Positions 33,744 through 43,992 are shown, numbered from the stretch's first letter. The stretch: DNA of 60,147 nucleotides from Rhabdothermincola sp037478855 (GCA_037478855.1 JBBFLY010000007.1:1-60147), one strand, 5' to 3'. The notes: generated by a model from the letters alone, not told the origin. Made by a program: numbers and translations.

Positions 33744-34514
33744 ATGGCTGAGGTGGAGATCGGGGATCTGTTCCGGCTCGACGGTCGCGTCGCCATCGTG
33801 ACCGGTGCATCGAGCGGACTCGGTCGGCGGTTCGCCCGGGTGTTGCACGCAGCGGGAGCCTCGGTGGTGCTCGCGGCCCGTCGGCGGGACCGCATCGAAG
33901 CGCTTGCGGCTGCGCTCGACCGGGCGATCGCCGTGCCCACCGACGTGAGCGATGCCTCCGATCGCGAGCGTCTGCTCGAGCGGACGATCGGAGCCTTCGG
34001 GCGGGTCGACGTGCTCGTGAACAACGCGGGCATCGGCTCTCCGATGCCCGCTGAGGAGGAGCCGGTCGAGTGGTTCGCACAGGTGATGGACGTCAATGTC
34101 ACCGCGCTGTTCGCGCTCAGTCAGCTCGCCGGACGCCGGATGATCGAGCAGGGTCACGGCTCGATCATCAACATCGCCTCCATCCTCGGCCTCGTCGCCT
34201 CGGCGCCGATCAAGCAGGCCAGCTATGCGGCGTCGAAGGGCGCGGTCGTGAACCTGACCCGCGAGCTGGCCGTCCAGTGGGCACGGCGTGGGGTGCGGGT
34301 GAACGCCATCGCGCCGGGTTGGTTCCCGAGCGAGATGACCACCGAGATGTTCACCGACGAGGATTCCATGGCGTACCTCCGTCGCAACGCCCCGATGGCT
34401 CGCGGTGGCGAGGAGCACGAGCTCGACGGCGCGCTGCTGTTCCTCGCCAGTGAGGCGTCCTCGTACGTGACCGGTCAGGTCCTCGTGGTCGACGGTGGCT
34501 GGACGGCTCGCTGA
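33744..34514 (+). CDS. SDR-family oxidoreductase
   Basis: 256-aa classical short-chain dehydrogenase. Cofactor motif TGASSGLG, NNAG, catalytic Ser in NIASILGL and YAASK pair give the Ser-Tyr-Lys triad, and VNAIAPGWFPSEMT is the conserved post-catalytic segment. R-R-R-D after the second beta strand (AARRRDR) suggests NADPH preference. Probably a 3-oxoacyl or gluconate-type dehydrogenase, specificity not determinable. Confidence 0.93.
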   Translation: MAEVEIGDLFRLDGRVAIVTGASSGLGRRFARVLHAAGASVVLAARRRDRIEALAAALDRAIAVPTDVSDASDRERLLERTIGAFGRVDVLVNNAGIGSPMPAEEEPVEWFAQVMDVNVTALFALSQLAGRRMIEQGHGSIINIASILGLVASAPIKQASYAASKGAVVNLTRELAVQWARRGVRVNAIAPGWFPSEMTTEMFTDEDSMAYLRRNAPMARGGEEHELDGALLFLASEASSYVTGQVLVVDGGWTAR

Positions 34515-34610
34515 GCGGTGAGCGGCGAGCACCGGCCCGTGGTCAGCGCCCGGGAGCTCGCCGCCGTGACCCGGCGGTGGAGGCGAACCGGTGACGGGAG
34601 CCCGGCTCGC

Positions 34611-34616
34611 TACGCT
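34611..34616 (+). promoter_or_regulatory. -10-like TACGCT before the binding-protein gene
   Basis: TACGCT ends 9 nt before ATG 34626; it favours ATG 34626 over the longer frame starting at 34518. Confidence 0.45.
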
Positions 34617-34625
34617 GGCCGACCC

Positions 34626-36278
34626 ATGTCGACGGCACGCTGGAAGCACGTGCTGGCCGCGTCGATCGCGACGCTGATGCTGGTGGCCGCCGCGTGCGCG
34701 GACCCACCCGAGCCGGAGGTGCTGGAGCCCGGGCCCGCCGAGCAGCCGGCGCCCAGCGGTCCCCGCAATGGTGGCCGCCTCGTGCTGGCGCTCGAAGCCG
34801 ATCCCGGTGATCTGCTCCCGGGTGCGCATCCCTGGGACTCGGCCACGCTGCAGGTCGGGCGCGCGGTCTTCGATCGCCTGGCCGACTACAGCGACACCTA
34901 CGGGATCCAGCCGAGCCTGGCCGAGTCGATCACCGCGAACGCGGACTTCACCGAGTGGTCCATCACCGTGCGGCCGGGCGTCGTGTTCCACGACGGCACC
35001 CCGCTCGACGCGGAGGCGCTGCGAGCCAACCTGGAGGCCCAGCGCGCCAGCCCGGTCTCGGCTGCGTTGCTGCGGCCGGTTCGAGCGGTGTTCGTCACCG
35101 GCCCGCGCACGGTCAACGTCCGGACCCGGGCGCCCTGGTCGACCTTCCCACACGTCCTCACCACGCAGGTGGGGTTCGTCGCGTCGCCGTCGAGCCTCGC
35201 GGCGAGCGACGGGGGGAGTCGGCCCGTGGGCACCGGTCCGTTCAAGGTTCGCGAGCGCGAACCCGGGTCGTCGCTGCTGCTCGCCAAGAGCTCGACCTAC
35301 TGGCGCGACGGGCTTCCCCGGCTCGACGAGATCGACGTGCGGGTGATGCCCGACGGGGCGTCGCGGGTGCGGGCCGTCGAGGAGGGTCGGGTCGACCTCG
35401 CGCTGGTCGACGACCCGGTGCTGCTGTCGCGGGCTTCGACGCGCGTCGACGAGGACGGCACCCAGGTGGTCGCCGATCTTGAGGGGGAGGCCCCGAAGCT
35501 CACCGCGGTGCTCAACGCCGGCCGGATGCCGTTCCTCGACTTCAGCGCCCGCAAGGCGGTCGGCTTCGCGACCGATCGGGCCGAGCTCGTCGGCGACGGT
35601 GACCGTGGGTTCGTGAGGTGGGCCCGAGGGCCGGTGGTCGACACGTCGCTCTGGTATGTCGATCCCCCGACCCTCCCGCACAGCTTGGCGGCGGCGGAGA
35701 CTGAGCTGGCGCGCTACGAGGAGCTCTACGGCACCCCGCTGAGGTTCGACGTGCTGGTGCCCGACGAGCTCGTCATCCGTCGGTTCGCCACCAGGTGGAG
35801 CCAACAGCTGCGCGACGCGGGCATCGACGCCCGGTTCCGGGTGCTCCCGGTCGGCGAGGTGACGCAGGCGGCGGCTTCGGGGAGCTTCGACGCGGTGCTG
35901 CTCCCGCTGTTCGACACCTGGCACCCCGATCTGTGGTACCCGCGCCTGCACCTGTCGGAGATGACACCGGTGGGTGCTCCCGGCCCCAACCTGGCTCGCT
36001 TGGGCTCACCCGGCATCGACGCGTCCTTCGACAGCGCGCGCGCTACCCAGGAGCTGGACCGACAGGTCGACGCCTACCGGGCGATCCAGAACGACGTGGT
36101 GACTGGCGCCGCGTACCAGTTCCTCGTCCGGCTGCCCCAGGGGCTGGTGGCGAGCCGTGACGTCCGGGACCTGCTCCGGTGGACCACACCCGCTGGCTCA
36201 CCCGGGCTCGGCATGGAGCAGGGGACGGTGTCGCTCAGCCAGGTCTGGTTGGGACGCGAGCCGCGGGACGCGGAGTAG
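34626..36278 (+). CDS. ABC transporter substrate-binding lipoprotein (family 5, peptide/nickel type)
   Basis: 550-aa exported lipoprotein. The signal peptide (VLAASIATLMLVAAAC) ends in a lipobox with Cys24. The mature part has the SBP_bac_5 blocks GGRLVLALEADPGDLLPG, LAESITANADFTEWSITVRPGVVFHDGTP-type segment and the DLWYPRLHLSEM region near the end. Such proteins usually bind oligopeptides or related solutes for an importer, but no permease or ATPase gene lies beside it, so it is an orphan here. The start at 34626 places the signal peptide at the N terminus. Confidence 0.88.
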   Translation: MSTARWKHVLAASIATLMLVAAACADPPEPEVLEPGPAEQPAPSGPRNGGRLVLALEADPGDLLPGAHPWDSATLQVGRAVFDRLADYSDTYGIQPSLAESITANADFTEWSITVRPGVVFHDGTPLDAEALRANLEAQRASPVSAALLRPVRAVFVTGPRTVNVRTRAPWSTFPHVLTTQVGFVASPSSLAASDGGSRPVGTGPFKVREREPGSSLLLAKSSTYWRDGLPRLDEIDVRVMPDGASRVRAVEEGRVDLALVDDPVLLSRASTRVDEDGTQVVADLEGEAPKLTAVLNAGRMPFLDFSARKAVGFATDRAELVGDGDRGFVRWARGPVVDTSLWYVDPPTLPHSLAAAETELARYEELYGTPLRFDVLVPDELVIRRFATRWSQQLRDAGIDARFRVLPVGEVTQAAASGSFDAVLLPLFDTWHPDLWYPRLHLSEMTPVGAPGPNLARLGSPGIDASFDSARATQELDRQVDAYRAIQNDVVTGAAYQFLVRLPQGLVASRDVRDLLRWTTPAGSPGLGMEQGTVSLSQVWLGREPRDAE

Positions 36279-36343
36279 CGCCGGGCGTGGTGCGGAGCTG
36301 GTCGGTTCCTCTCTGCTGAGCGTTCTGCGCGACGCTGGGCACC

Positions 36344-37978
<1,635 letters not shown>

Positions 37979-37994
37979 CTGCGAGAATCGGGGG

Positions 37995-39425
37995 GTGAGC
38001 GAGCACGACCATCTTCCCGTGGAGCTGCCCCATCGCATCGAGCGGGACTCGATGGGTGAGGTCCGGGTACCGGCTGAAGCCAAGTGGGGTGCCCAGACCC
38101 AGCGGGCCGTGGCGAACTTCCCGATCTCCGGGCAGCGGATCGAGCCCCGCCTCATCCGGGCGCTGGCCCTGGTGAAGGGCCACGCCGCGCTGGTCAACGC
38201 TTCGTTGAAGTCCGTGCCGCAGGTCGACCGGCGGATCGGTAGGGCGATCGCCGAGGCTGCGGAGGAGGTGGCCGCAGGGCTCTGGGATGACCAGTTCCCG
38301 GTCGATGTGTTCCAGACCGGATCGGGCACCTCGACGAACATGAACATGAACGAGGTGCTGGCCAACCTGGCCTCCGAGCGGCTCGGCGAGCGGGGAGCCG
38401 TGCACCCCAACGACCACGTCAACGCGTCGCAGTCGTCCAACGACGTGTTCCCGACGGCGCTGCACATCGCGGTCACCGAAGGGGTGCTGCGCGACCTGGT
38501 GCCGGCTCTCGAGGTGCTGTTCTTCTCGCTGCGACGCAAGGAGCGGGAGCTGCGCGACGTCGTGAAGGCGGGTCGGACGCACCTCATGGATGCCACCCCG
38601 GTCACGCTCGGCCAGGAGTTCGGCGGGTACGCCGAGCAGATCCACGCGTCGATCGTCCGGCTGCGGGAAGCCGTGCCGCGCTGTGGGGAGCTGCCGCTCG
38701 GCGGCACGGCCGTGGGCACCGGCATCAACGCGCCGAAGCAGTTCGCTCCGAAGGTGATCGCTGCGCTGGCCGAGCGTCTCGCGCTCCCGCTGACCGAGGC
38801 CCGCAACCACTTCGCCGCCCAGAGCTCGCGTGACGCGCTCGTGGAGATGTCGGGGGAGCTGCGCACCCTCGCGGTCGCGCTGATCAAGATCGCCAACGAC
38901 CTGCGCTGGATGGCGAGCGGTCCGCGTGCCGGGCTGGCCGAGATCGCCCTGCCCGACCTGCAGCCGGGCTCGTCGATCATGCCGGGAAAGGTCAACCCGG
39001 TGATCCCCGAGGCGGTCACCCAGGTGGCGGCGCAGGTCATCGGCAACGACGCTGCCGTGGCCTTCGGTGGCTCGCAGGGAAACTTCGAGCTCAACACCTA
39101 CATGCCGATGATGTCGCGCAACCTGCTCGAGTCGATCCGTCTGCTCACCAACGTGAGCGAGCTGCTCGCCAGGCGCTGTGTCGACGGCATCCGGGCTGAC
39201 GTCGAGCGTCTGCGGCGGTACGCGGAGGCCTCGCCGGCCGTGGGCACCGTCCTCAGCCCCTACATCGGCTACGAGGCCGCCGCCGAGGTGATCCGTGAAT
39301 CGGTCCGCAGCGGCCGCAGCATCCGGGATATCGTGCTCGAGCGGGGGTTGATGCCGGTGGAGCAGCTCGACCGGGTGCTCGACGTCCTCGCCATGACCAG
39401 GGGCGGGATCATCCGAGGTGACTGA
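37995..39425 (+). CDS. fumC: Class II fumarate hydratase
   Basis: 476-aa iron-free, oxygen-stable fumarase of the aspartase/fumarase superfamily. It has DVFQTGSGTSTNMNMNEV, NASQSSNDVFPTALH and the signature GSSIMPGKVNPVIPE with the catalytic Ser loop. The starting RIERDSMGEVRVPAEAKWGAQT is typical of fumarases rather than aspartases. It follows the class I fumarase by 16 nt, likely as one transcript. Confidence 0.95.
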   Translation: MSEHDHLPVELPHRIERDSMGEVRVPAEAKWGAQTQRAVANFPISGQRIEPRLIRALALVKGHAALVNASLKSVPQVDRRIGRAIAEAAEEVAAGLWDDQFPVDVFQTGSGTSTNMNMNEVLANLASERLGERGAVHPNDHVNASQSSNDVFPTALHIAVTEGVLRDLVPALEVLFFSLRRKERELRDVVKAGRTHLMDATPVTLGQEFGGYAEQIHASIVRLREAVPRCGELPLGGTAVGTGINAPKQFAPKVIAALAERLALPLTEARNHFAAQSSRDALVEMSGELRTLAVALIKIANDLRWMASGPRAGLAEIALPDLQPGSSIMPGKVNPVIPEAVTQVAAQVIGNDAAVAFGGSQGNFELNTYMPMMSRNLLESIRLLTNVSELLARRCVDGIRADVERLRRYAEASPAVGTVLSPYIGYEAAAEVIRESVRSGRSIRDIVLERGLMPVEQLDRVLDVLAMTRGGIIRGD

Positions 39426-39477
39426 GTTGGCTGAGGTGGCCGGGCGCGGGCGGACCGGTCGGGCGGGCAGGGCCGTC

Positions 39478-39555
39478 GACGCGTGATGTCAACGCGTGAT
39501 GTCCTTGACGCGAACGCGTGATGTCCTTGACACGTGAGTGGCCGCGTGAGTGGCC
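39478..39555. repeat. Short degenerate direct repeats in the fumC downstream region
   Basis: ACGCGTGATGTC occurs three times (39479-39490, 39492-39503, 39514-39525); the last two are part of a 22-bp unit continuing CTTGAC. Two copies of CGTGAGTGGCCG follow (39533-39555 region). The 142-nt gap between convergent genes holds nothing else evident. Confidence 0.6.
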
Positions 39556-39567
39556 GGCTCAGCGTTC

Positions 39568-40056
39568 TCAGCCGAGCGCAGGGGTCCCCACGTAGGGGGA
39601 GGGATCGCCAGTCTCGGGGATCACCGGTCGTCGCCAGCTCATCCGGTCGGCGAGGTTCTCGGCGACCGCACGCCACTCGTCGGGCTCCCAGCCCTCCGCT
39701 TTGGCCTCGATCTGGTTGGCCTGGTTGATGTGCACGAGCGCGGGGAGGCGCTCGAGCCCGAGGTTCTTCACTGCCAGCCGGTCGGGGTCGACGAAGGTGA
39801 GCAGCTCGTGTGCCCAGGGGCCGAGGAACGTCGCCGCCTCCTCGTCACCGCAGGTGAGGAGGAAGGCGGTGCGGCAGTCCGCTTCGGCGAAGTGCTGCAG
39901 GATCCGACCTGCGGTGTCGAGCAGCCAGGCGCTCTCGTAGGTGTAGGGGTCGAGCACGACGAGCGCGAGGTGGAAGGTGGTGGTCCACTCCTCGAGAGGG
40001 CGCGTCTCGCCGCCCAGAACCTTGAGGGGGGTGTCCGGCGGAACGTCGATCGGCAC
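39568..40056 (-). CDS. Hypothetical protein, thioredoxin-fold-like
   Basis: 162-aa soluble protein without a family I can name. The central part (FHLALVVLDPYTYESAWLL, ADCRTAFLLTCGDEEAATF, LPALVHINQAN) has the beta-alpha rhythm of a thioredoxin/AhpC-type fold, but no CxxC is present. Start GTG 40056 lies 8 nt after a TACGTT box on the minus strand. Divergent from a membrane-protein gene. Confidence 0.65.
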   Translation of the reverse strand: MPIDVPPDTPLKVLGGETRPLEEWTTTFHLALVVLDPYTYESAWLLDTAGRILQHFAEADCRTAFLLTCGDEEAATFLGPWAHELLTFVDPDRLAVKNLGLERLPALVHINQANQIEAKAEGWEPDEWRAVAENLADRMSWRRPVIPETGDPSPYVGTPALG

Positions 40057-40064
40057 GGGCGAAG

Positions 40065-40070
40065 AACGTA
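40065..40070 (-). promoter_or_regulatory. -10-like TACGTT before the gene starting at 40056
   Basis: Minus-strand TACGTT, 8 nt from GTG 40056, no Shine-Dalgarno. The divergent gene at 40134 instead has a leader with GAGAGGAG. Confidence 0.45.
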
Positions 40071-40133
40071 GCGTTCGCGCCCCCCGCCGACCACTTCGCT
40101 AGCGTCAGTGCCCGGAAGAGAGGAGCCTCGGTC

Positions 40134-40649
40134 ATGGGTCCGGAGTCGTTCGCCTATCGCGTCGTGTACCTGTTGCACCTCCTCGCGGTCATCGTGGGGT
40201 TCGGTTCAACGTTCGTCTGGCCGCTGCTGGCCGCCAGAGCCCGACAGCAGGAGCCCCGGGTCGCCTCGGCCATGAGCAGGGTGGCGTTCCAGGCCGGCCA
40301 GGTGCTGAGCACCCCGTTCATCTGGGCCGCGGGCGCGTTCGGGGTTGTGCTCGTCGTCTTGAGCGACGAGACGTGGAAGTTCTCCGACACCTGGATCTCG
40401 ATCGCGTTCCTCCTTTTCTTCGCCGCTGCGCTGTTCTCGGCCTTCGTGGCCACCCCGAACAACCGGGCCATGGTGGCCCTCCAGGAGAAGCTCGCATCTG
40501 GCGAGGTCGCACCGTCACCAGGGGGTGGCCCACCCGCCGAGGTGCTCGAGCTGCAGGCGCGTGGCAGGCGGGCGGGCATGTACGGCGGGGTGCTCCATCT
40601 GATCTTCTTGCTCATGATGATCGACATGATCTGGAAGCCCGGCAGCTAG
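40134..40649 (+). CDS. Four-helix membrane protein (DUF2269-like)
   Basis: 171-aa protein with four predicted membrane helices (about 10-35, 55-78, 85-108, 145-165) and the conserved-looking VVYLLHLLAVIVGFGSTFVW at the N terminus and LHLIFLLMMIDMIWKP at the C terminus, as in DUF2269-type proteins. Several membrane His residues could bind haem, but this is speculative. A GAGAGGAG site lies upstream of ATG 40134. Confidence 0.7.
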   Translation: MGPESFAYRVVYLLHLLAVIVGFGSTFVWPLLAARARQQEPRVASAMSRVAFQAGQVLSTPFIWAAGAFGVVLVVLSDETWKFSDTWISIAFLLFFAAALFSAFVATPNNRAMVALQEKLASGEVAPSPGGGPPAEVLELQARGRRAGMYGGVLHLIFLLMMIDMIWKPGS

Positions 40650-40703
40650 GGCCGAGCCCCGGGAACCGGCCCACGGACATGGGTGGGCCGGTAGAAAGGA
40701 CCC

Positions 40704-41507
40704 GTGCATCCGATCGAGCGGCTCCGCTACGTGGCCCGGGCCTCCGGCGCAGCGCAGGAGCTGCTCGTGCAGGAGACGGCCCGGGCGCTGGCGGCGTTCA
40801 GCGATGACCCGCACGCGCTGGTCACCGCATGTCGTCGCATCGTGGCCCGTCAACCCACGTCGGGGCCGCTGCTGTGGTTCACCGCCCGGGTGCTCACCGC
40901 AGGCGATCCGCTGAGCGAGATCTGGGAGGCGTCGGGCCTGGTCGCCGCCGACCCCACGGCCGGGCAGCTGGCGCACGCGCTCCCCGAGGGTGCCAGGCTG
41001 GTGGTGCTGGGCTGGCCGGGCACCGTCGGCGACGCTCTCGTCCGCCGGGGTGACCTCACGGTGCTGGTGGTCGACGTGCTGGGGGAGGGATCGGGGCTGG
41101 TGCGTCGCCTGCTCGACGCGGAGGTCGAGGCGGTCGACGTGCCGCTGTCGGCGTTGGGCTCGGCGGTCGCCGGCGCGGAGCTGGTGCTGCTCGAAGCCAC
41201 AGCGATCGGGCCGGTCGAGGCGCTGGCGGTGAGCGGATCGCTCGCAGCGGCCGCCGTCGCTCGGCACCTGCGGGTGCCGGTGTGGTTGGTGGGCGGTGTG
41301 GGGCGACTCCTGCCGCAGCGCATGTGGGAGGGGCTGCGCGCCAGAGCGGTCGATGCCGTCGAACCCTGGGAGGCGGAGGACGAGGTGCTCCCACTCGACC
41401 TGGTCGACCGCATCGTCGGACCGGCGGGCCCTGAGACGGTTGAGCAGGCGCTCAGGCGCACGGACTGTCCGGTGGCGACCGAGCTGTTCAGAGGTGATGT
41501 GCTCTGA
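40704..41507 (+). CDS. Protein related to eIF-2B/NagB-type fold, function unknown
   Basis: 267-aa soluble protein. The C-terminal two-thirds (ARLVVLGWPGTVGDALVRRG, DLTVLVVDVLGEGSGLVRRLLDAEVEAVDVPLSALGSAVAGAELVLLEATAIGP region, VPVWLVGGVGRLLP) follow the Rossmann-like pattern of translation initiation factor 2B-related and sugar-isomerase proteins, with the conserved order of strand-turn-helix but no clear catalytic Cys/Asp pair. Start GTG 40704 has AAAGGA just upstream. I would call it IF-2B-like only tentatively. Confidence 0.55.
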   Translation: MHPIERLRYVARASGAAQELLVQETARALAAFSDDPHALVTACRRIVARQPTSGPLLWFTARVLTAGDPLSEIWEASGLVAADPTAGQLAHALPEGARLVVLGWPGTVGDALVRRGDLTVLVVDVLGEGSGLVRRLLDAEVEAVDVPLSALGSAVAGAELVLLEATAIGPVEALAVSGSLAAAAVARHLRVPVWLVGGVGRLLPQRMWEGLRARAVDAVEPWEAEDEVLPLDLVDRIVGPAGPETVEQALRRTDCPVATELFRGDVL

Positions 41508-41610
41508 GGGTGTCCGTGGGCCGTCAGGGTCGGGCGGGCGAGGAAGCGACGCACGAGCGCGAAGCGATGTGAAGAGATGACGAAAGCAGCGGAGAGGAGC
41601 ACGAGGAGCG

Positions 41611-42075
41611 ATGCCCAAGCGACGTGACCTGATCAGGATGACCGACGAGGAGGTGCAGGCCTTCCTGCGCGAGCGGCAGACGATGAACATCGCCACCATC
41701 GGCCCTGACGGGAACATCCACCTGGTGGCCATGTGGTACGGCTTCCTGGACGGAAACCCCGCCTTCGAGACGTTCGCCAAGAGCCAGAAGGTGTTGAACC
41801 TCCGGCGCGACCCGCGGATCACCGCGCTGGTCGAGGACGGTGACCGCTACGAGAACCTCCGCGGTGTTGAGATCGTCGGCAAGGCGGTGATCCACGAGGA
41901 CCCGGAGACGCTGATCCAGGTCGCCAAGGACGTCGTCACGCGCTACTGGACCCCGGCGACCGAGGAGGAGGCCGAGGTGATGGCGCAGGCGCTGGCGAAC
42001 AAGCGGGTGGCCGTCGAGATCATCCCTGAGAAGATCGTGTCGTGGGATCACCGCAAGCTCGGCGGCACCTACTGA
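41611..42075 (+). CDS. PPOX-class pyridoxamine 5'-phosphate oxidase-like flavin/F420-binding protein
   Basis: 154-aa split-barrel protein. RQTMNIATIGPDGNIHLVAMWYGF, SQKVLNLRRDPRITALVEDG and ENLRGVEIVGKAVI are the family blocks. Relatives in actinobacteria use F420H2 or FMN as redox partners. An AGGAG-containing run (GAGAGGAGCACGAGGAGCG) directly before ATG 41611 supports the start. The hairpin-repeat array begins 35 nt after its stop. Confidence 0.88.
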   Translation: MPKRRDLIRMTDEEVQAFLRERQTMNIATIGPDGNIHLVAMWYGFLDGNPAFETFAKSQKVLNLRRDPRITALVEDGDRYENLRGVEIVGKAVIHEDPETLIQVAKDVVTRYWTPATEEEAEVMAQALANKRVAVEIIPEKIVSWDHRKLGGTY

Positions 42076-42110
42076 CCGCCCTTTGGCCAGCCCGCCGCCA
42101 ACGCCCTCCG

Positions 42111-42344
42111 ACGCTTCATGGATCCGCGGTCATCAACCGCGTGCTCATGAGCGGTTCGGGAACCACCGCCCGGTTCATGGATCCGCGGTCATGGTCCGCG
42201 TGCTGGTGAACGGTTGGGGGGCCTCCGCCGAACTGTTCATGGATCCGCGGTCATGGCCCGCGTGCTCATGAACGGTTCGGGAATCACCGCCGAACTGTTC
42301 ATCGATCCGCGGTCATGCACCGCGCCCTCATGAACAGTTCGGGG
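42111..42344 (+). repeat. Array A: four tandem copies of a 62-bp hairpin repeat
   Basis: Four units, with GATCCGCGGTCAT starting at 42121, 42180, 42242 and 42304 (spacing 59, 62, 62). Each complete unit is a 53-nt near-palindrome: outer arms CCGAACTGTTCAT and ATGAAC(G/A)GTTCGG, and an inner stem CGCGG(T) with (A)CCGCG around a 5-7 nt variable loop. Units are separated by about 9 nt. The first copy has a decayed left arm. The copy at 42290-42342 pairs perfectly over 13 bp. The array fills the gap between the PPOX gene and the 42359 gene; see also array B. Confidence 0.9.
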
Positions 42345-42358
42345 GAGGGGAGCGAGCG

Positions 42359-43843
42359 GTGAGTACGGGGAAGCGGGGTCCGAGCCTTGCCGGCATGGTG
42401 TTCATGGGGTTGGCGGCGGACGCCGTCCGGCTGGCAGCGATCGGAGCGTTCGACCGCGACGACCTTGCAGCTGACCTCGCCGAGCTCCGCGCCGCCGGGT
42501 TCACCGAGGAGGCGAAGGTCATCGAGTTGGCTGCCAGCAACCGGGACGCTGCACTTCTCCTCCTTCCCCCTACCGGGCGAATGCTGGCTGCAGCGAGGTT
42601 CGTAGTCCTGGTTGCGGCCGTGGCCGGGCTTGTCCTCGAGCCATGGCTTGCAGCGGTGCCGCCGGTCGGAGCGCTGGTGTGGCTGGTGCGGTGGTATCGG
42701 GCTCGCCGGCGGGGGCTGAGCGATGAGGAGGCCAGGGTCATCCGTCGCTGGTTCCGGCTGTGCCTCGTGTCCATCTCCCCCGATGTCAAGAACGCGGCCG
42801 GCCTCGTGGCCGGGTTCGGTGCCCTCCTGGCCGCCATGGCTGTGCTGGCTGGTGCTCCGCTCGTCGCAGTCGGGGTGCTCCTCATCTCGGTCACTCCTCT
42901 CGCCGTCATCAGGCTCATCGGCGGACTGGCGACTCCTGAGGTGGGGTCGCCAGTCGTGCGAGGTGCCATTCCCTCAACCTCGGCCGCGGGCGGCGGGCGC
43001 GATCGGGCACTCATCGAGCACCTCCGGTCTCGTGACGTCCGCGTTCCGCTCGTGGTGGATCGGCCGAGGCTGTTGTTCGCGGGTATGCCAGCGGTGCTGG
43101 CAGGGATCTCGGCCGTGTTCCTGCTGTTCCAGGGGCGGAACGCTGCGGTTTGGAGCGCGGCGTTCCTCGTGGTCGCTGTGATGTTGGCGAGCCGAGCCGC
43201 GACAACCCGACTCGAGCTGAATGAGTCGTCGATTCGTGACAAGACGCTGATCCGCACCAGGGTTTTCCCCTGGAGTGCGGTGCACGAGGTCCGGGTCAAG
43301 GACGACGGTGAACTGAGGGCTCGACTCGAGATCGTGACCTCTCAAGGTGCCACTCATACGCTCTGGAGCGGACCGTCGAGCGAGCCGCTCTTGCTCGAAC
43401 TGCTCGCCGTCGGACGAGCGCTCGCGGCAGGCCCCCCGCCGCCTGGCCGACTCAAGCGCATGGGGGCGGCGCTGATCACGGTGATCCTCGTCACCTTCGC
43501 GAGCCTCACGACGCTCTCGGCCCTGGCCGCACCGTTCGTCGAGCCCGTCGTCGAGGTTGACCCCGCCCGGGTCCCGCCGGGAACGGACCTGCACGTCCTC
43601 GTCGACTCGGCGGGCCGCCCGCGCTCCGGGCCGCGCATGCACTGCCCCTCGCTCGTCGAACGCCTCTCGGGTGAGGACGTGGCGGTGTGCGCTGCGGGCA
43701 CGAGACAGTCGGTCATCGGTCTGGCGGTCACCGCGACGCTTTCCGCGGGCGCGTGGGTACTCGTGGGATGGCGAGGTCGTCGCCGACGCCGGTCGCTGGC
43801 CGACGTGGGACCAATGCCATGGACTCCACCGGGACCGCAGTAG
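42359..43843 (+). CDS. Polytopic membrane protein with bacterial PH-like domain
   Basis: 494-aa protein I cannot assign to a named family. N-terminal 70 residues are soluble (AADAVRLAAIGAFDRDDLA, then helices). Membrane helix pairs lie at about 75-110, 140-185 and 235-275. A soluble domain at about 276-350 (TTRLELNESSIRDKTLIRTRVFPWSAVHEVRVKDDG as separate strands) looks like a bacterial PH domain, then helices at about 365-390 and 455-475 flank a second soluble loop. GTG 42359 follows GGAGGGGAG. Codon use seems somewhat less GC-strict than in neighbours. It is bracketed by hairpin-repeat arrays A and B, suggesting it came in as a unit. Confidence 0.7.
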   Translation: MSTGKRGPSLAGMVFMGLAADAVRLAAIGAFDRDDLAADLAELRAAGFTEEAKVIELAASNRDAALLLLPPTGRMLAAARFVVLVAAVAGLVLEPWLAAVPPVGALVWLVRWYRARRRGLSDEEARVIRRWFRLCLVSISPDVKNAAGLVAGFGALLAAMAVLAGAPLVAVGVLLISVTPLAVIRLIGGLATPEVGSPVVRGAIPSTSAAGGGRDRALIEHLRSRDVRVPLVVDRPRLLFAGMPAVLAGISAVFLLFQGRNAAVWSAAFLVVAVMLASRAATTRLELNESSIRDKTLIRTRVFPWSAVHEVRVKDDGELRARLEIVTSQGATHTLWSGPSSEPLLLELLAVGRALAAGPPPPGRLKRMGAALITVILVTFASLTTLSALAAPFVEPVVEVDPARVPPGTDLHVLVDSAGRPRSGPRMHCPSLVERLSGEDVAVCAAGTRQSVIGLAVTATLSAGAWVLVGWRGRRRRRSLADVGPMPWTPPGPQ

Positions 43844-43877
43844 CAGGGTCTTTCCGAGTGGGGAGCACCCGCCACCG

Positions 43878-43992
43878 CCGAACTGTTCATGGATCCGCGG
43901 TCATGGCCCGCGTGCTGGTGAACGGTTCGGGGGTCACGGCCGAACTGTTCATGGATCCGCGGTCATGGCCCGCGTGCTGGTGAACGGTTCGG
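43878..43992 (+). repeat. Array B: two tandem copies of the same 62-bp hairpin repeat
   Basis: Copies at 43878-43930 and 43940-43992 (period 62, 9-nt spacer), same strand as array A and nearly identical to its third copy. Arms CCGAACTGTTCAT and GGTGAACGGTTCGG, inner stem CGCGG/CCGCG. The array ends 10 nt before the -10-like box of the next gene. Confidence 0.9.

Noticed and set aside
33696..35951. Upstream extension of the LLM gene to 35951 on the minus strand
   Set aside because: The extension is antisense to the SDR and binding-protein genes and has shadow composition; the family start is ATG 33695 with a -10-like box beside it.
42111..42344. Array A as a CRISPR array
   Set aside because: Whole units are repeated with only about 9 nt between them, each unit is itself a large hairpin, and no cas gene is present.
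43687..43983. Small ORFs running through the hairpin repeats
   Set aside because: They arise from the repeat sequence itself, repeat the same FMDPRSWPA-type peptide, and lack plausible starts or family motifs.
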